Part shown: in pieces, positions 17,270-26,128 of the stretch | Layout of the letters: each line of letters starts with the position of its first letter | How positions within the stretch are numbered: the first letter of the stretch is position 1 | Source: Candidatus Sulfopaludibacter sp. SbA3 | GTDB lineage: Bacteria; Acidobacteriota; Terriglobia; Bryobacterales; Bryobacteraceae | Length of the DNA: 34,732 nucleotides | Direction of reading: 5' to 3' | NCBI GenBank assembly: GCA_945861625.1 | Contig: CAMAVI010000035.1 | Location: 1 to 34,732 of the forward strand | Translations under genes and position numbers: made by a program | Notes under the pieces: generated by a model | What the model saw: only the letters and a program-made list of their open reading frames with translations | Told to the model about the DNA's origin: nothing | Databases searched by the model: none

Positions 17270-17743
17270 ATGGATATCGCGCTCGCAAAGAAGCGGATCG
17301 AGGGGTTTCAAGACACCCCCGGTGCGTTATTGCCGATGCTGCATGCGCTACAGGAAGAATTCGGCTACGTGGATGAGGCCGCCGTACCGCTGCTGGCCGA
17401 GGCTTTGAATCTCTCCCGTGCGGAAGTGCACGGCGTCATCAGTTTTTATCACGATTTCCGGCACCATGCCCCCGGCCGGCATGTACTGAAGATTTGCCGG
17501 GCGGAAGCGTGCCAGTCGATGGGTTGCAACCGGCTCATTGAGCATGTGGAAAAGAAGTTAAGTGTCAAGATGGGCGAAACCACGGCGGACGGAAACTTCA
17601 CCCTGGAGCCAGTCTACTGTCTGGGCAATTGCGCGCTTTCACCGGCTCTGCTGCTGGACGGCCAACCGTACGGTAAAGTAACGGCCGGTGTTGCCGATGC
17701 TCTGATTGAGAACGCCCAAAGGCAGTCAGGGAGACAAGCATGA
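17270..17743 (+). CDS. fdsG: NAD-dependent formate dehydrogenase gamma subunit (NuoE-like)
   Basis: 157 residues. A thioredoxin-like [2Fe-2S] protein related to complex I NuoE, carrying electrons within the soluble FdsGBAD formate dehydrogenase. The cluster ligands are Cys76 and Cys81 (CRAEACQSMG) and Cys117 and Cys121 (CLGNC). The N-terminal helices (LLPMLHALQEEFGYVDEAAV) are typical of the family. ATG 17270 is preferred to an upstream start at 17228, which would overlap the divergent gene and the -10. The stop overlaps the fdsB start as ATGA. Confidence 0.93.
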   Translation: MDIALAKKRIEGFQDTPGALLPMLHALQEEFGYVDEAAVPLLAEALNLSRAEVHGVISFYHDFRHHAPGRHVLKICRAEACQSMGCNRLIEHVEKKLSVKMGETTADGNFTLEPVYCLGNCALSPALLLDGQPYGKVTAGVADALIENAQRQSGRQA

Positions 17744-19260
17744 AGATTTACGTCCCCTGCGATTCCTCCGCCGTCTCGGTGGGCGCCGATGCGGTGGCGC
17801 GAGCCATCTCCCAGCACGCGATCACGAAACAGCGCCCTGACGTAACCGTCTCCCGCAACGGATCGCGCGGCATGTTCTGGTTGGAGCCACTGGTTGAAGT
17901 GGAGACGCCGAAGGGCCGCGTGGCCTATGGGCCCGTGACACCGGATGCCGTTCCGGCGCTGCTCGAAGCGGGAATGCTGGATGGCAAAGCGCATCCGCTG
18001 TGCCAAGGCCTCACCGAAGAGATTCCGTTCCTCAAGCAGCAAGAGCGGCTCACGTTCGCGCGTTGCGGCATCACCGATCCATTGTCGCTGGCCGATTACA
18101 TCGGCAACGGTGGATTCAGGGGTCTGGAGCGCGCCCGCTCGATGACGTCCGATGCGGTGATCGAGGAAGTGGTTACCTCCGGTTTGCGCGGACGCGGCGG
18201 CGCGGGTTTCCCGACAGGCATCAAGTGGCGTACCGTGGCGAAGGCGCAGGCGGATCAAAAGTACATCGTATGTAACGCCGACGAAGGCGATAGCGGCACG
18301 TACGCCGACCGCATGATCATGGAAGGCGATCCGTTCGTGCTGATCGAAGGCATGATCATTGCCGGACGCGCCGTTGGGGCGACACTAGGCTACATCTACT
18401 GCCGCTCGGAATATCCGCATGCGTTCCGCACCTTGCAGCGCGCGATTGAAATCGGCCGCGAGGACAATTATCTGGGCAGCGCCGCCGGGTTCGACCTTCA
18501 CGTTCGCCTGGGCGCGGGCGCATACATCTGCGGCGAAGAGACCTCTCTCCTGGAGAGCCTGGAAGGCAAGCGCGGACAGATCCGGCCCAAGCCTCCTCTG
18601 CCGGCCATCGAAGGTTTGTTCGGCAAGCCCACCGTGGTGAACAACGTCATCTCGCTGGCCAGCGTGCCCATCATTCTGGATAAAGGCGGCGCGCATTATC
18701 GCGACTTCGGCATGGGCCGCTCGCGCGGGACTCTCACCATCCAATTGGCTGGAAACATTAAGCAGGGCGGGCTGGTGGAGAAAGCTTTCGGCCTCACGCT
18801 TCGCCAGGCCATTTACGATTTTGGCGGCGGGACCGCTTCCGGGCGTCCGCTGCGGGCGGTGCAAGTGGGCGGACCCTTGGGTGCGTATTTCCCGGAGTCG
18901 CTGCTCGATACACCGCTCGATTACGAAGCGTTTGCCGAGAAAAAAGGGATGCTCGGCCACGGCGGGATCGTGGTGTTTGACGATACGGTCGATCTCGCCC
19001 AGCAGGCCCGCTTCGCGATGGAATTCTGCGCTGTGGAAAGCTGCGGTAAGTGTACGCCGTGCCGCGTGGGCTCGACGCGCGGCGTGGAAGTGATCGACCG
19101 CATTATCGCCAATCGCGATCGCGAAAAGAATTTGCAGGTTTTGGATGACTTGTGCGAACTGATGCTGGATGGCTCGCTGTGCGCATTGGGTGGGTTAACG
19201 CCGTACCCGGTCATGAGCGCGGTGAAGCACTTCCCGGAGGATTTTCATGCCCGTAATTAA
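17740..19260 (+). CDS. fdsB: NAD-dependent formate dehydrogenase beta subunit (NuoF-like)
   Basis: 506 residues, related to NuoF. It binds FMN and NAD and passes electrons from formate to NAD+. An N-terminal thioredoxin-like segment (about 1-100) precedes the core. The core motifs are GRGGAGFPTGIKW (nucleotide site), NADEGDSGTYADR and GAGAYICGEETSLLESLEG. An SLBB-like stretch follows, then the [4Fe-4S] site ESCGKCTPCR (Cys435, Cys438, Cys441) with Cys481 downstream. It is coupled to fdsG by a 4-nt overlap and overlaps fdsA by 14 nt. Confidence 0.95.
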   Translation: MKIYVPCDSSAVSVGADAVARAISQHAITKQRPDVTVSRNGSRGMFWLEPLVEVETPKGRVAYGPVTPDAVPALLEAGMLDGKAHPLCQGLTEEIPFLKQQERLTFARCGITDPLSLADYIGNGGFRGLERARSMTSDAVIEEVVTSGLRGRGGAGFPTGIKWRTVAKAQADQKYIVCNADEGDSGTYADRMIMEGDPFVLIEGMIIAGRAVGATLGYIYCRSEYPHAFRTLQRAIEIGREDNYLGSAAGFDLHVRLGAGAYICGEETSLLESLEGKRGQIRPKPPLPAIEGLFGKPTVVNNVISLASVPIILDKGGAHYRDFGMGRSRGTLTIQLAGNIKQGGLVEKAFGLTLRQAIYDFGGGTASGRPLRAVQVGGPLGAYFPESLLDTPLDYEAFAEKKGMLGHGGIVVFDDTVDLAQQARFAMEFCAVESCGKCTPCRVGSTRGVEVIDRIIANRDREKNLQVLDDLCELMLDGSLCALGGLTPYPVMSAVKHFPEDFHARN

Positions 19261-22090
19261 AGAAATCGACTATGGAACTCCGCTCAGCGTTGCGCAAACG
19301 CTGGTGACGCTGGAAATCGACGGCCAGCCCGTCACGGTGCCCGTCGGCACGTCGGTGATGCGCGCGGCGGTGGAAGCGGGCGTGCAAGTGCCCAAGCTGT
19401 GCGCCACCGATAGCGTGAAATCGTTCGGGTCTTGCCGCTTATGCCTGGTCGAAATCGAAGGCCGCCGCGGCACTCCCGCGTCGTGCACCACTCCCGCCGA
19501 GCCCGGCATGAAGGTGCGGACGCAATCGCCCAAGCTGGCGAAACTCCGGCGCGGCGTGATGGAACTGTACATCTCCGACCATCCGCTGGATTGCCTGACC
19601 TGCGGCGCCAACGGCGACTGCGAACTGCAAGATATGGCCGGAGTTGTGGGCTTGCGCGAAGTGCGTTATGGTTACGAAGGCGAAAATCACTTCAGCGCGC
19701 CAAAAGACGAAACGAACCCCTACTTCAGCTTTGAGCCCTCCAAGTGCATTGTGTGCTCGCGCTGCGTGCGGGCCTGCGAAGAAGTGCAGGGGACCTTTGC
19801 GCTGACCATTCAAGGCCGCGGTTTTGAATCCAAGGTTTCCGCCGGCAATCAGCCGTTTCTGGATTCCGAGTGTGTGTCCTGCGGCGCGTGCGTGCAGGCC
19901 TGCCCCACGGCAACTCTGATCGAGAAGAGCGTCCTCGAAAAAGGCCAGGCCGAACACAGCGTTGTCACCACTTGCGCGTATTGCGGCGTCGGTTGTGCGT
20001 TCAAAGCGGAGATGCAGGGCAGCGAAGTGGTCCGCATGGTTCCCTATAAGGACGGTAAAGCGAATCACGGGCATTCCTGCGTGAAGGGCCGCTTCGCGTG
20101 GGGCTATGCGACGCACAAGGATCGCGTGACCAAGCCGATGATCCGCGCCAAGATCACCGATCCCTGGCGCGAGGTGAGTTGGGAAGAGGCGATCAACCAC
20201 GCGGCCAGCGAGTTCAAGCGCATTCAGGCCAAGTACGGGCGTGAGTCCGTGGGTGGCATTACTTCATCGCGCTGCACGAACGAAGAGTCCTACCTGATCC
20301 AGAAGCTGATCCGCGCGGCGTTCGGCAACAACAACACCGATACCTGCGCGCGTGTGTGCCATTCGCCCACCGGCTACGGCTTGAAGACCACTTTCGGTAC
20401 CTCGGCCGGCACGCAGGACTTCGATTCGGTGGAGCATGCCGATGTCATCTTGATCATCGGCGCGAATCCGACCGAAGCCCACCCGGTATTTGCGTCGCAG
20501 ATGAAGCGGCGGCTGCGCGAGGGCGCCCGCTTGATTATCATTGACCCGCGCCAGATCGCTCTGGTGAAGACACCGCATATCACGGCGGATTACCACCTTC
20601 CGCTCCGGCCCGGCACCAACGTCGCCGTGATCAATGCGATTGCGCACGTCATCGTCACCGAGGGTCTGGTGGACGAGACTTTCGTCAAGGAACGCTGCGA
20701 TGCGGCCGGCTTTGAGCGCTGGCGGAAGTTCGTCGCCGAGGACCGTAATTCTCCGGAAAACATGGCCCCGATCACCGGCGTACCGGCGGATCAGCTTCGC
20801 GGGGCAGCCCGGCTCTTCGCCACCGGCGGCAACGGCGCGATCTACTACGGCCTCGGCGTAACCGAGCACAGCCAGGGTTCCACCATGGTGATGGGCATGG
20901 CGAATTTGGCCATGGCGACCGGCAACCTGGGCCGGAACGGCGTCGGCGTGAATCCGCTGCGCGGCCAAAACAACGTGCAGGGCGCTTGCGATATGGGATC
21001 CTTCCCGCATGAGTATACCGGCTACCGGCACGTCTCCGACGAGTCCACGCGGCACCTGTTTGAAGGCGCGTGGGGCGTGAAGCTCGACCCCGAACCCGGC
21101 CTGCGCATCCCCAATATGCTGGATGCCGCTGTCGACGGCACATTCAAGGGCTTGTACGTGCAGGGCGAAGATATCGCTCAGTCCGATCCCAACACTAAGC
21201 ACGTGACGGCTGGACTGGCCGCCATGGAATGCATCGTCGTGCAGGACCTGTTCCTCAATGAAACCGCGATGTACGCGCACGTGTTCTTCCCGGGTTCGTC
21301 GTTCCTGGAGAAAGACGGCACCTTCACCAACGCCGAGCGCCGCATCAGCCGCGTGCGCAAAGCGATGCCGCCGATGGCGGGACTGGCCGACTGGGAAGTC
21401 ACGGTGGCGTTGTCGAATGCACTGGGATATCCCATGAACTACTCTCATCCGTCGGAAATCATGGACGAGATTGCCCGCCTGACGCCGACGTTCGCCGGCG
21501 TGTCGTTTGATCGTATTGACGAGCTGGGCAGCGTCCAATGGCCGTGTAACGAAAAGGCTCCGGAAGGAACGCCGGTGATGCATATCGACGGCTTCGCGCG
21601 CGGTAAGGGCAACTTCGTGGTGACTGAGTTCGTCGCCACCGACGAGCGGGTCACGGCCCGCTTCCCGCTGATCCTGACCACCGGACGCATTTTGTCGCAA
21701 TACAACGTGGGCGCGCAGACGCGCCGCACCGATAACAATATCTGGCACCACGAAGACGTGCTGGAAATCCATCCCTTCGACGCCGAGTATCGCGGGATCC
21801 GCGACGGCGATCTGGTCGCCATCGCCAGCCGCGCCGGAGAAACCACGCTGCGCGCCGAAGTGACCGAGCGCATCCAGCCCGGCGTGGTCTACACCACGTT
21901 CCATCACCCGGTGACGGGAGCCAACGTGGTCACTACCGAGTTCTCCGATTGGGCCACCAATTGCCCCGAGTACAAGGTAACGGCCGTCGAAGTCCGGGTG
22001 GCCAAGCGCATGTCGCAATGGCAGCAGGAATACCTGGAGACCCGCAAGCGCACGACGCAAATTCTGCATGAGGTTGGTCCCGCACGGTGA
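19247..22090 (+). CDS. fdsA: NAD-dependent formate dehydrogenase alpha subunit (molybdenum catalytic)
   Basis: 947 residues. The catalytic subunit oxidises formate to CO2 at a bis-MGD molybdenum site. In order it has a [2Fe-2S] ferredoxin domain (Cys near 51, 62, 65 and 78), a His-Cys cluster motif HPLDCLTCGANGDCELQ, two [4Fe-4S] motifs (CIVCSRCVRAC and CVSCGACVQACP), the FDH-type cluster CAYCGVGC, and the molybdopterin domains. The metal ligand is Cys371 in ARVCHSPTGYGL, so this is a cysteine enzyme, not a selenocysteine one. The C-terminal domain includes LTTGRILSQYNVGAQTRR and FHHPVTGANVVT. GGAGG sits 6 nt before ATG 19247. Such enzymes can also reduce CO2. Confidence 0.96.
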   Translation: MPVIKEIDYGTPLSVAQTLVTLEIDGQPVTVPVGTSVMRAAVEAGVQVPKLCATDSVKSFGSCRLCLVEIEGRRGTPASCTTPAEPGMKVRTQSPKLAKLRRGVMELYISDHPLDCLTCGANGDCELQDMAGVVGLREVRYGYEGENHFSAPKDETNPYFSFEPSKCIVCSRCVRACEEVQGTFALTIQGRGFESKVSAGNQPFLDSECVSCGACVQACPTATLIEKSVLEKGQAEHSVVTTCAYCGVGCAFKAEMQGSEVVRMVPYKDGKANHGHSCVKGRFAWGYATHKDRVTKPMIRAKITDPWREVSWEEAINHAASEFKRIQAKYGRESVGGITSSRCTNEESYLIQKLIRAAFGNNNTDTCARVCHSPTGYGLKTTFGTSAGTQDFDSVEHADVILIIGANPTEAHPVFASQMKRRLREGARLIIIDPRQIALVKTPHITADYHLPLRPGTNVAVINAIAHVIVTEGLVDETFVKERCDAAGFERWRKFVAEDRNSPENMAPITGVPADQLRGAARLFATGGNGAIYYGLGVTEHSQGSTMVMGMANLAMATGNLGRNGVGVNPLRGQNNVQGACDMGSFPHEYTGYRHVSDESTRHLFEGAWGVKLDPEPGLRIPNMLDAAVDGTFKGLYVQGEDIAQSDPNTKHVTAGLAAMECIVVQDLFLNETAMYAHVFFPGSSFLEKDGTFTNAERRISRVRKAMPPMAGLADWEVTVALSNALGYPMNYSHPSEIMDEIARLTPTFAGVSFDRIDELGSVQWPCNEKAPEGTPVMHIDGFARGKGNFVVTEFVATDERVTARFPLILTTGRILSQYNVGAQTRRTDNNIWHHEDVLEIHPFDAEYRGIRDGDLVAIASRAGETTLRAEVTERIQPGVVYTTFHHPVTGANVVTTEFSDWATNCPEYKVTAVEVRVAKRMSQWQQEYLETRKRTTQILHEVGPAR

Positions 22091-22326
22091 AGACAGAAAA
22101 CATGGTACACATGGCGAATCAGATCGCCCAATTTTTTAGCAGCTACCCGCGGGAGGAAGCCTTTGCGGGCGTGACCGATCACCTGAAGAAATTCTGGGAA
22201 AAGCGCATGCTACAACAACTGCACGGCTACGTGGCGCAGGGCGGTAGCGGCCTGGATCCCCTGGTGCTCGAAGCCGAAAAACGGCTTGTCAGTGCCGCCA
22301 AAACTACGCCCGCTTTGCGATCTTAA
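22087..22326 (+). CDS. fdsD: NAD-dependent formate dehydrogenase delta subunit
   Basis: 79 residues matching the FdsD family: MANQIAQFFSSYPREEAFAGVTDHLKKFW followed by a basic KRMLQQLHGY helix. FdsD is a small accessory subunit of soluble formate dehydrogenases, thought to help assembly or cofactor insertion. GTG 22087 overlaps the fdsA stop as GTGA; ATG 22102 is a possible alternative. The last 23 nt overlap the end of the convergent MFS gene. Confidence 0.88.
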   Translation: MKTENMVHMANQIAQFFSSYPREEAFAGVTDHLKKFWEKRMLQQLHGYVAQGGSGLDPLVLEAEKRLVSAAKTTPALRS

Positions 22327-23599
22327 GCGGACCTACCAGCATCGTCAGCACGAACGCCACGCCTAGCAATACCGCCAGAACTTCGAGCGGCTGGTCGTAG
22401 ATATGAACCCTGCTTTCGCCGGGCCGGAGGTGCGCCTTGGCTTGGTTCGAAAGCTCGGTGATGATCATGGGTCCGGTGACGGCGGCGGCGCTCCAGGCGG
22501 TAAGAATCGCGCCGTGAATGGCGCCGACGTTCTCGGTGCCGAACAGATCGGCCAGGAATGCGGGGATGGTCGCGAACCCTCCGCCGTACATCGTGAAGAT
22601 CACGAACAGAGCCGCCTGGAACCAAATCCACGAGTTCTGCAGGCTGGGGATCAGCAGAAACAAGCCCACCTGGGCGGCGAAGAAAATCGCATACGTATTG
22701 CGGCGGCCCAGGTAATCTGACGACGAGGCCCAAAAGAACCGTCCGCCGGCGTTGAACAGGCTGATGACCGACACCACGGCGGCAGCCTCCACCGGAGTCT
22801 TGCCGAACATATCCTGCATCATGGGAGAGGCCTGCGCCAGAATCCCGATACCCGCGGTAATGTTGACGAACAGCATCCCCCACAGAAGATAGAACTGTGT
22901 GGTCCGCACGGCTTCGTTGCGCGTCAGACTGCGCTGGGAGGCGGTCTTTTCCGGCGGAGTCCAGCCCTCTGGTTTCCATCCTGGAGGCGGCCTGCGGATG
23001 ATGCGCGCGCCGGTCATCATGATCGCGAAATAGGCGCAGCCGAGCGCGATCAGGGTCAAGGGCACGCCCAACAGACCAATGAAATATATGTTGAGGTAGC
23101 CGGCCAAAAAAGCGCCCCCGCCGAATCCCATGATGGCCATGCCGGTGGCCATACCGCGGCGGTCCGGGAACCACTTGACCAGCGTGCTCACCGGGGCGAT
23201 GTAGCCCATGCCGCAACCCATGCCGCCAATCACGCCCATTCCCAGGAACACGATGACGGATTGCCGCAGAAGCAATCCAATCCCGCCAATCACCAACCCG
23301 GAACTAAACAGGAAGGCGGCGAAGGTGGCAGCCACGCGCGGACCTCTGCGCTCCACCCAGGGCCCGCCTACGGCGGCGCTCAGGCCCAGGAATACGAGCG
23401 CGGTACTAAAGGTCGTATAAGGCGGGCTGAACCACGAAGGCTGTCCGGGCAACAGCGCGATGATGGGCCGGTTGAAGGTGCTCCAGGCGTACACCGAGCC
23501 GATGCAGATGTGCACCAGTACGGCGGCTACCGGAATTAGCCACCGGTTAAACACCGCGTCTTGCTGCGTTTCTGAAACACCCGCGGCCAGAGTCGACAT
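22304..23599 (-). CDS. MFS transporter, OFA (oxalate/formate antiporter-like) family
   Basis: 431 residues with twelve predicted transmembrane helices. The N-terminal pattern HICIGSVYAWSTFNRPI, the GMGCGMGYIAPVSTLVKWFPDRRGMATG loop and the central FYLLWGMLFVNITAGIGILAQASPM segment are typical of the oxalate:formate antiporter family. Its position tail-to-tail with the formate dehydrogenase operon suggests import or export of formate, oxalate or a related acid, but the family also carries other organic anions. The gene follows a small membrane-protein gene with no gap (TAG then ATG), so translation is probably coupled. Confidence 0.87.
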   Translation of the reverse strand: MSTLAAGVSETQQDAVFNRWLIPVAAVLVHICIGSVYAWSTFNRPIIALLPGQPSWFSPPYTTFSTALVFLGLSAAVGGPWVERRGPRVAATFAAFLFSSGLVIGGIGLLLRQSVIVFLGMGVIGGMGCGMGYIAPVSTLVKWFPDRRGMATGMAIMGFGGGAFLAGYLNIYFIGLLGVPLTLIALGCAYFAIMMTGARIIRRPPPGWKPEGWTPPEKTASQRSLTRNEAVRTTQFYLLWGMLFVNITAGIGILAQASPMMQDMFGKTPVEAAAVVSVISLFNAGGRFFWASSSDYLGRRNTYAIFFAAQVGLFLLIPSLQNSWIWFQAALFVIFTMYGGGFATIPAFLADLFGTENVGAIHGAILTAWSAAAVTGPMIITELSNQAKAHLRPGESRVHIYDQPLEVLAVLLGVAFVLTMLVGPLKIAKRA

Positions 23600-23716
23600 C
23601 TACTTCTTCTTATTCTCTTTATTGAGAATCTGCGCCCAGCGGGAGGGTGGAAACACGAACACCGCGATCAGGGCGATGACGAATAGAAAGACGAAGATCA
23701 GAAACGCTAAGGCCAC
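23600..23716 (-). CDS. Small single-pass membrane protein upstream of the OFA transporter
   Basis: A 38-codon frame runs from GTG 23716 to TAG (23602-23600). GAGG lies 7 nt before the start. The product is almost entirely one hydrophobic helix (ALAFLIFVFLFVIALIAVFV) followed by FPPSRWAQILNKENKKK, a basic cytosolic tail. The stop codon abuts the ATG of the MFS gene. Short helices next to OFA-type carriers are sometimes annotated as transporter small subunits; this one fits that idea by position and shape, but I cannot confirm homology. It is too short for standard gene calling. Confidence 0.75.
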   Translation of the reverse strand: MALAFLIFVFLFVIALIAVFVFPPSRWAQILNKENKKK

Positions 23717-23742
23717 GAATTTACCTCAGTCCAGTCTAACCC

Positions 23743-23760
23743 GCAACCCGGTATGGTTGC
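23743..23760. repeat. 6-bp hairpin in the divergent spacer
   Basis: GCAACC and GGTTGC flank a 6-nt loop (CGGTAT). There is no T-run on either side, so it is not an intrinsic terminator. It lies in the 144-nt spacer between the small membrane-protein gene and the divergent gene at 23861. A second perfect 10-bp palindrome, CAACCGGTTG, occurs further along the spacer. Either could be an operator. I do not recognise a riboswitch here. Confidence 0.4.
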
Positions 23761-23860
23761 CCGGCATCAAAGAAGCAGATACGTAAGCAGCCAACCGGTT
23801 GAAGTTTCGGCGGGAACTGCCGATAAAGCCGGAAGGATAAGGCTAGGAGATCGGAGCAGT

Positions 23861-24478
23861 ATGGAAATCCTGGGCGATCGCAAATTCGTTGAAGTGCCGG
23901 GCACGGTGACGCATGAGTTGCCCCCGTTGCTGGTCCGCATGTCCCCGCAGGTCCGCAGTCTGGAACGGGTCATGGGCATGGCTCAGGATCTGGTGGATCA
24001 GGACGGCATGATGCCGCTGCCGCCGGCGCCCGCCGAATTAGAATTAGAACGCCGCCGGATGGACTTGGCCGTCAACTTGGTCGATCAATACCTGGCGTTC
24101 GTGCAGCATTGGCAGTGGGGAAACAGCATCCTGGAATGGATCCGGCAATGCGAGACCACGTTTGACGCTCGCCTGGAATTGCGCAATCTTCTGCGCGCCG
24201 ATGTGTGGCCCCACGCCGGACGGTCCAGCTTCGTGGTGTTGCTCGAGGACAAACTCGTCAAGACGGGCGGCGTGGAAATCGAAAAGGCCGTGGGGATGCG
24301 GCTGACATTCCGCCAACCGCCGCCTCTCAAGTGCTTCTCCGACCAGTTCCTGATCTACTTGAATACGTCTGTGGCGAATACCGCCTATCAGACCTGGGCG
24401 CACATGATTCCCAGTCCCGTCAGTTCTCTGCCGCCGGAACGCTTCCAGTTTCAGGTTGTCAATATGAGCCTGGACTAA
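23861..24478 (+). CDS. Hypothetical protein, 205 residues
   Basis: I do not recognise the family. The protein is soluble, has no signal peptide or transmembrane helix, and begins MEILGDRKFVEVPGTVTHELPPLLVRMSP. A helical part (about 40-100) has many Leu, Glu and Gln residues and a WQWGNSILEWIRQCETTF segment. The second half looks beta-rich (SSFVVLLEDKLV, GMRLTFRQPPP, RFQFQVVNMSL). GGAG sits 4 nt before ATG 23861. A longer frame from 23753 lacks a Shine-Dalgarno sequence. The stop codon overlaps that of the convergent phosphatase gene (24475-24478). Confidence 0.7.
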   Translation: MEILGDRKFVEVPGTVTHELPPLLVRMSPQVRSLERVMGMAQDLVDQDGMMPLPPAPAELELERRRMDLAVNLVDQYLAFVQHWQWGNSILEWIRQCETTFDARLELRNLLRADVWPHAGRSSFVVLLEDKLVKTGGVEIEKAVGMRLTFRQPPPLKCFSDQFLIYLNTSVANTAYQTWAHMIPSPVSSLPPERFQFQVVNMSLD

Positions 24479-24870
24479 GCGGAGGCGTTCCGCAGCTCCA
24501 AAATCAGCCGCATCACGAGCCCTTCTAATTGATCGGCGACCGCGCGGTAGACGAAATCTTTCTGGCCGATTGGATCGGGGACTTTCCATTCCGCAATGCG
24601 CGCGCCGGGCAGCGTGACGGGGATCCCGCTCATGTTGATCACCAGATCGAAGGGCTGGCGCCGGATGATGTCCATACCTTTCGGGAACTGCTCGTCGATG
24701 TTGAGGTTGCGCTCGGCCAACGTTTGTTTCGTCTGCGGCGCGATCATGGTGGCCGGGCTCACGCCCGCGCTCTGCGCGTCCATGATGTCGGCCCCGTAGG
24801 CGCGCGCGAACGCTTCCGCCATCTGGCTGCGGCACGAGTTTCCGATGCAGACGAACAGCACGCGCTTCAT
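24475..24870 (-). CDS. Low-molecular-weight protein-tyrosine-phosphatase fold (ArsC-like)
   Basis: 131 residues with the P-loop VCIGNSCRSQMAEA (nucleophile Cys8, Arg14) and a late VPDPIG containing the likely general acid Asp. This fold includes arsenate reductases and tyrosine phosphatases. Only Cys8 and Cys13 are present; the extra Cys pair that thioredoxin-coupled ArsC needs (near residues 82-89) is missing, the equivalent region reading VINMSG. I therefore favour a phosphatase or an atypical reductase. I chose ATG 24870; the upstream frame extension is Pro/Ala/Arg-rich and looks non-coding. An NDP-sugar epimerase gene lies upstream on the same strand, after a 158-nt spacer in which I see nothing clear. 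Confidence 0.8.
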   Translation of the reverse strand: MKRVLFVCIGNSCRSQMAEAFARAYGADIMDAQSAGVSPATMIAPQTKQTLAERNLNIDEQFPKGMDIIRRQPFDLVINMSGIPVTLPGARIAEWKVPDPIGQKDFVYRAVADQLEGLVMRLILELRNASA

Positions 24871-25028
24871 TGTCGGCGTTGTGCGGTGGGCGGACGCCGT
24901 CCGGTTGGCGGGTGCCTCTCGTGGTGCGGGAGCCGACGGTGTCCTCGCTGGAGGTGGAGCAGGGCGCGGCGCGGCTGGATCGATACGGCTCGGACCACGC
25001 AGGCGGTGGCGGTCGCCGCGATTCCCGG

Positions 25029-25967
<939 letters not shown>

Positions 25968-26095
25968 TCGTTGGCCTATGCTTTTTTCGCTACAACCAGC
26001 AGCGGCGCGGCGAGGATGAACGAAAGGCTTCTCTCGGCGACGGTTCGTTCGTTGTAAACAGGAATCAAAATGTAGAGGAGCATCGAGCTTCACAT

Positions 26096-26103
26096 AGTAT
26101 AAT
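26096..26103. promoter_or_regulatory. Overlapping divergent -10 elements (epimerase and purC)
   Basis: AGTATAAT reads as TATAAT on plus (26098-26103), toward purC at 26129, and as TATACT on minus (26101-26096), toward the epimerase at 25967. Predicted 5' leaders are about 19 nt for purC, with no Shine-Dalgarno sequence, and about 120 nt for the epimerase. Neither side shows a strong -35 hexamer. Confidence 0.5.
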
Positions 26104-26128
26104 TGCAAGAGCCTCCCCGACACATTTT

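Noticed and set aside
23761..23860. Possible riboswitch (cobalamin or c-di-GMP type) upstream of the 205-residue protein
   Set aside because: Short stems are present, but none of the conserved core sequences I know for these classes is found.
24871..25028. Extension of the phosphatase gene to 25050, or a gene on plus
   Set aside because: The translated extension is Pro/Ala/Arg-rich and low in complexity, and the family starts at MKRVLFVC. Plus-strand frames look like chance frames in GC-rich DNA.
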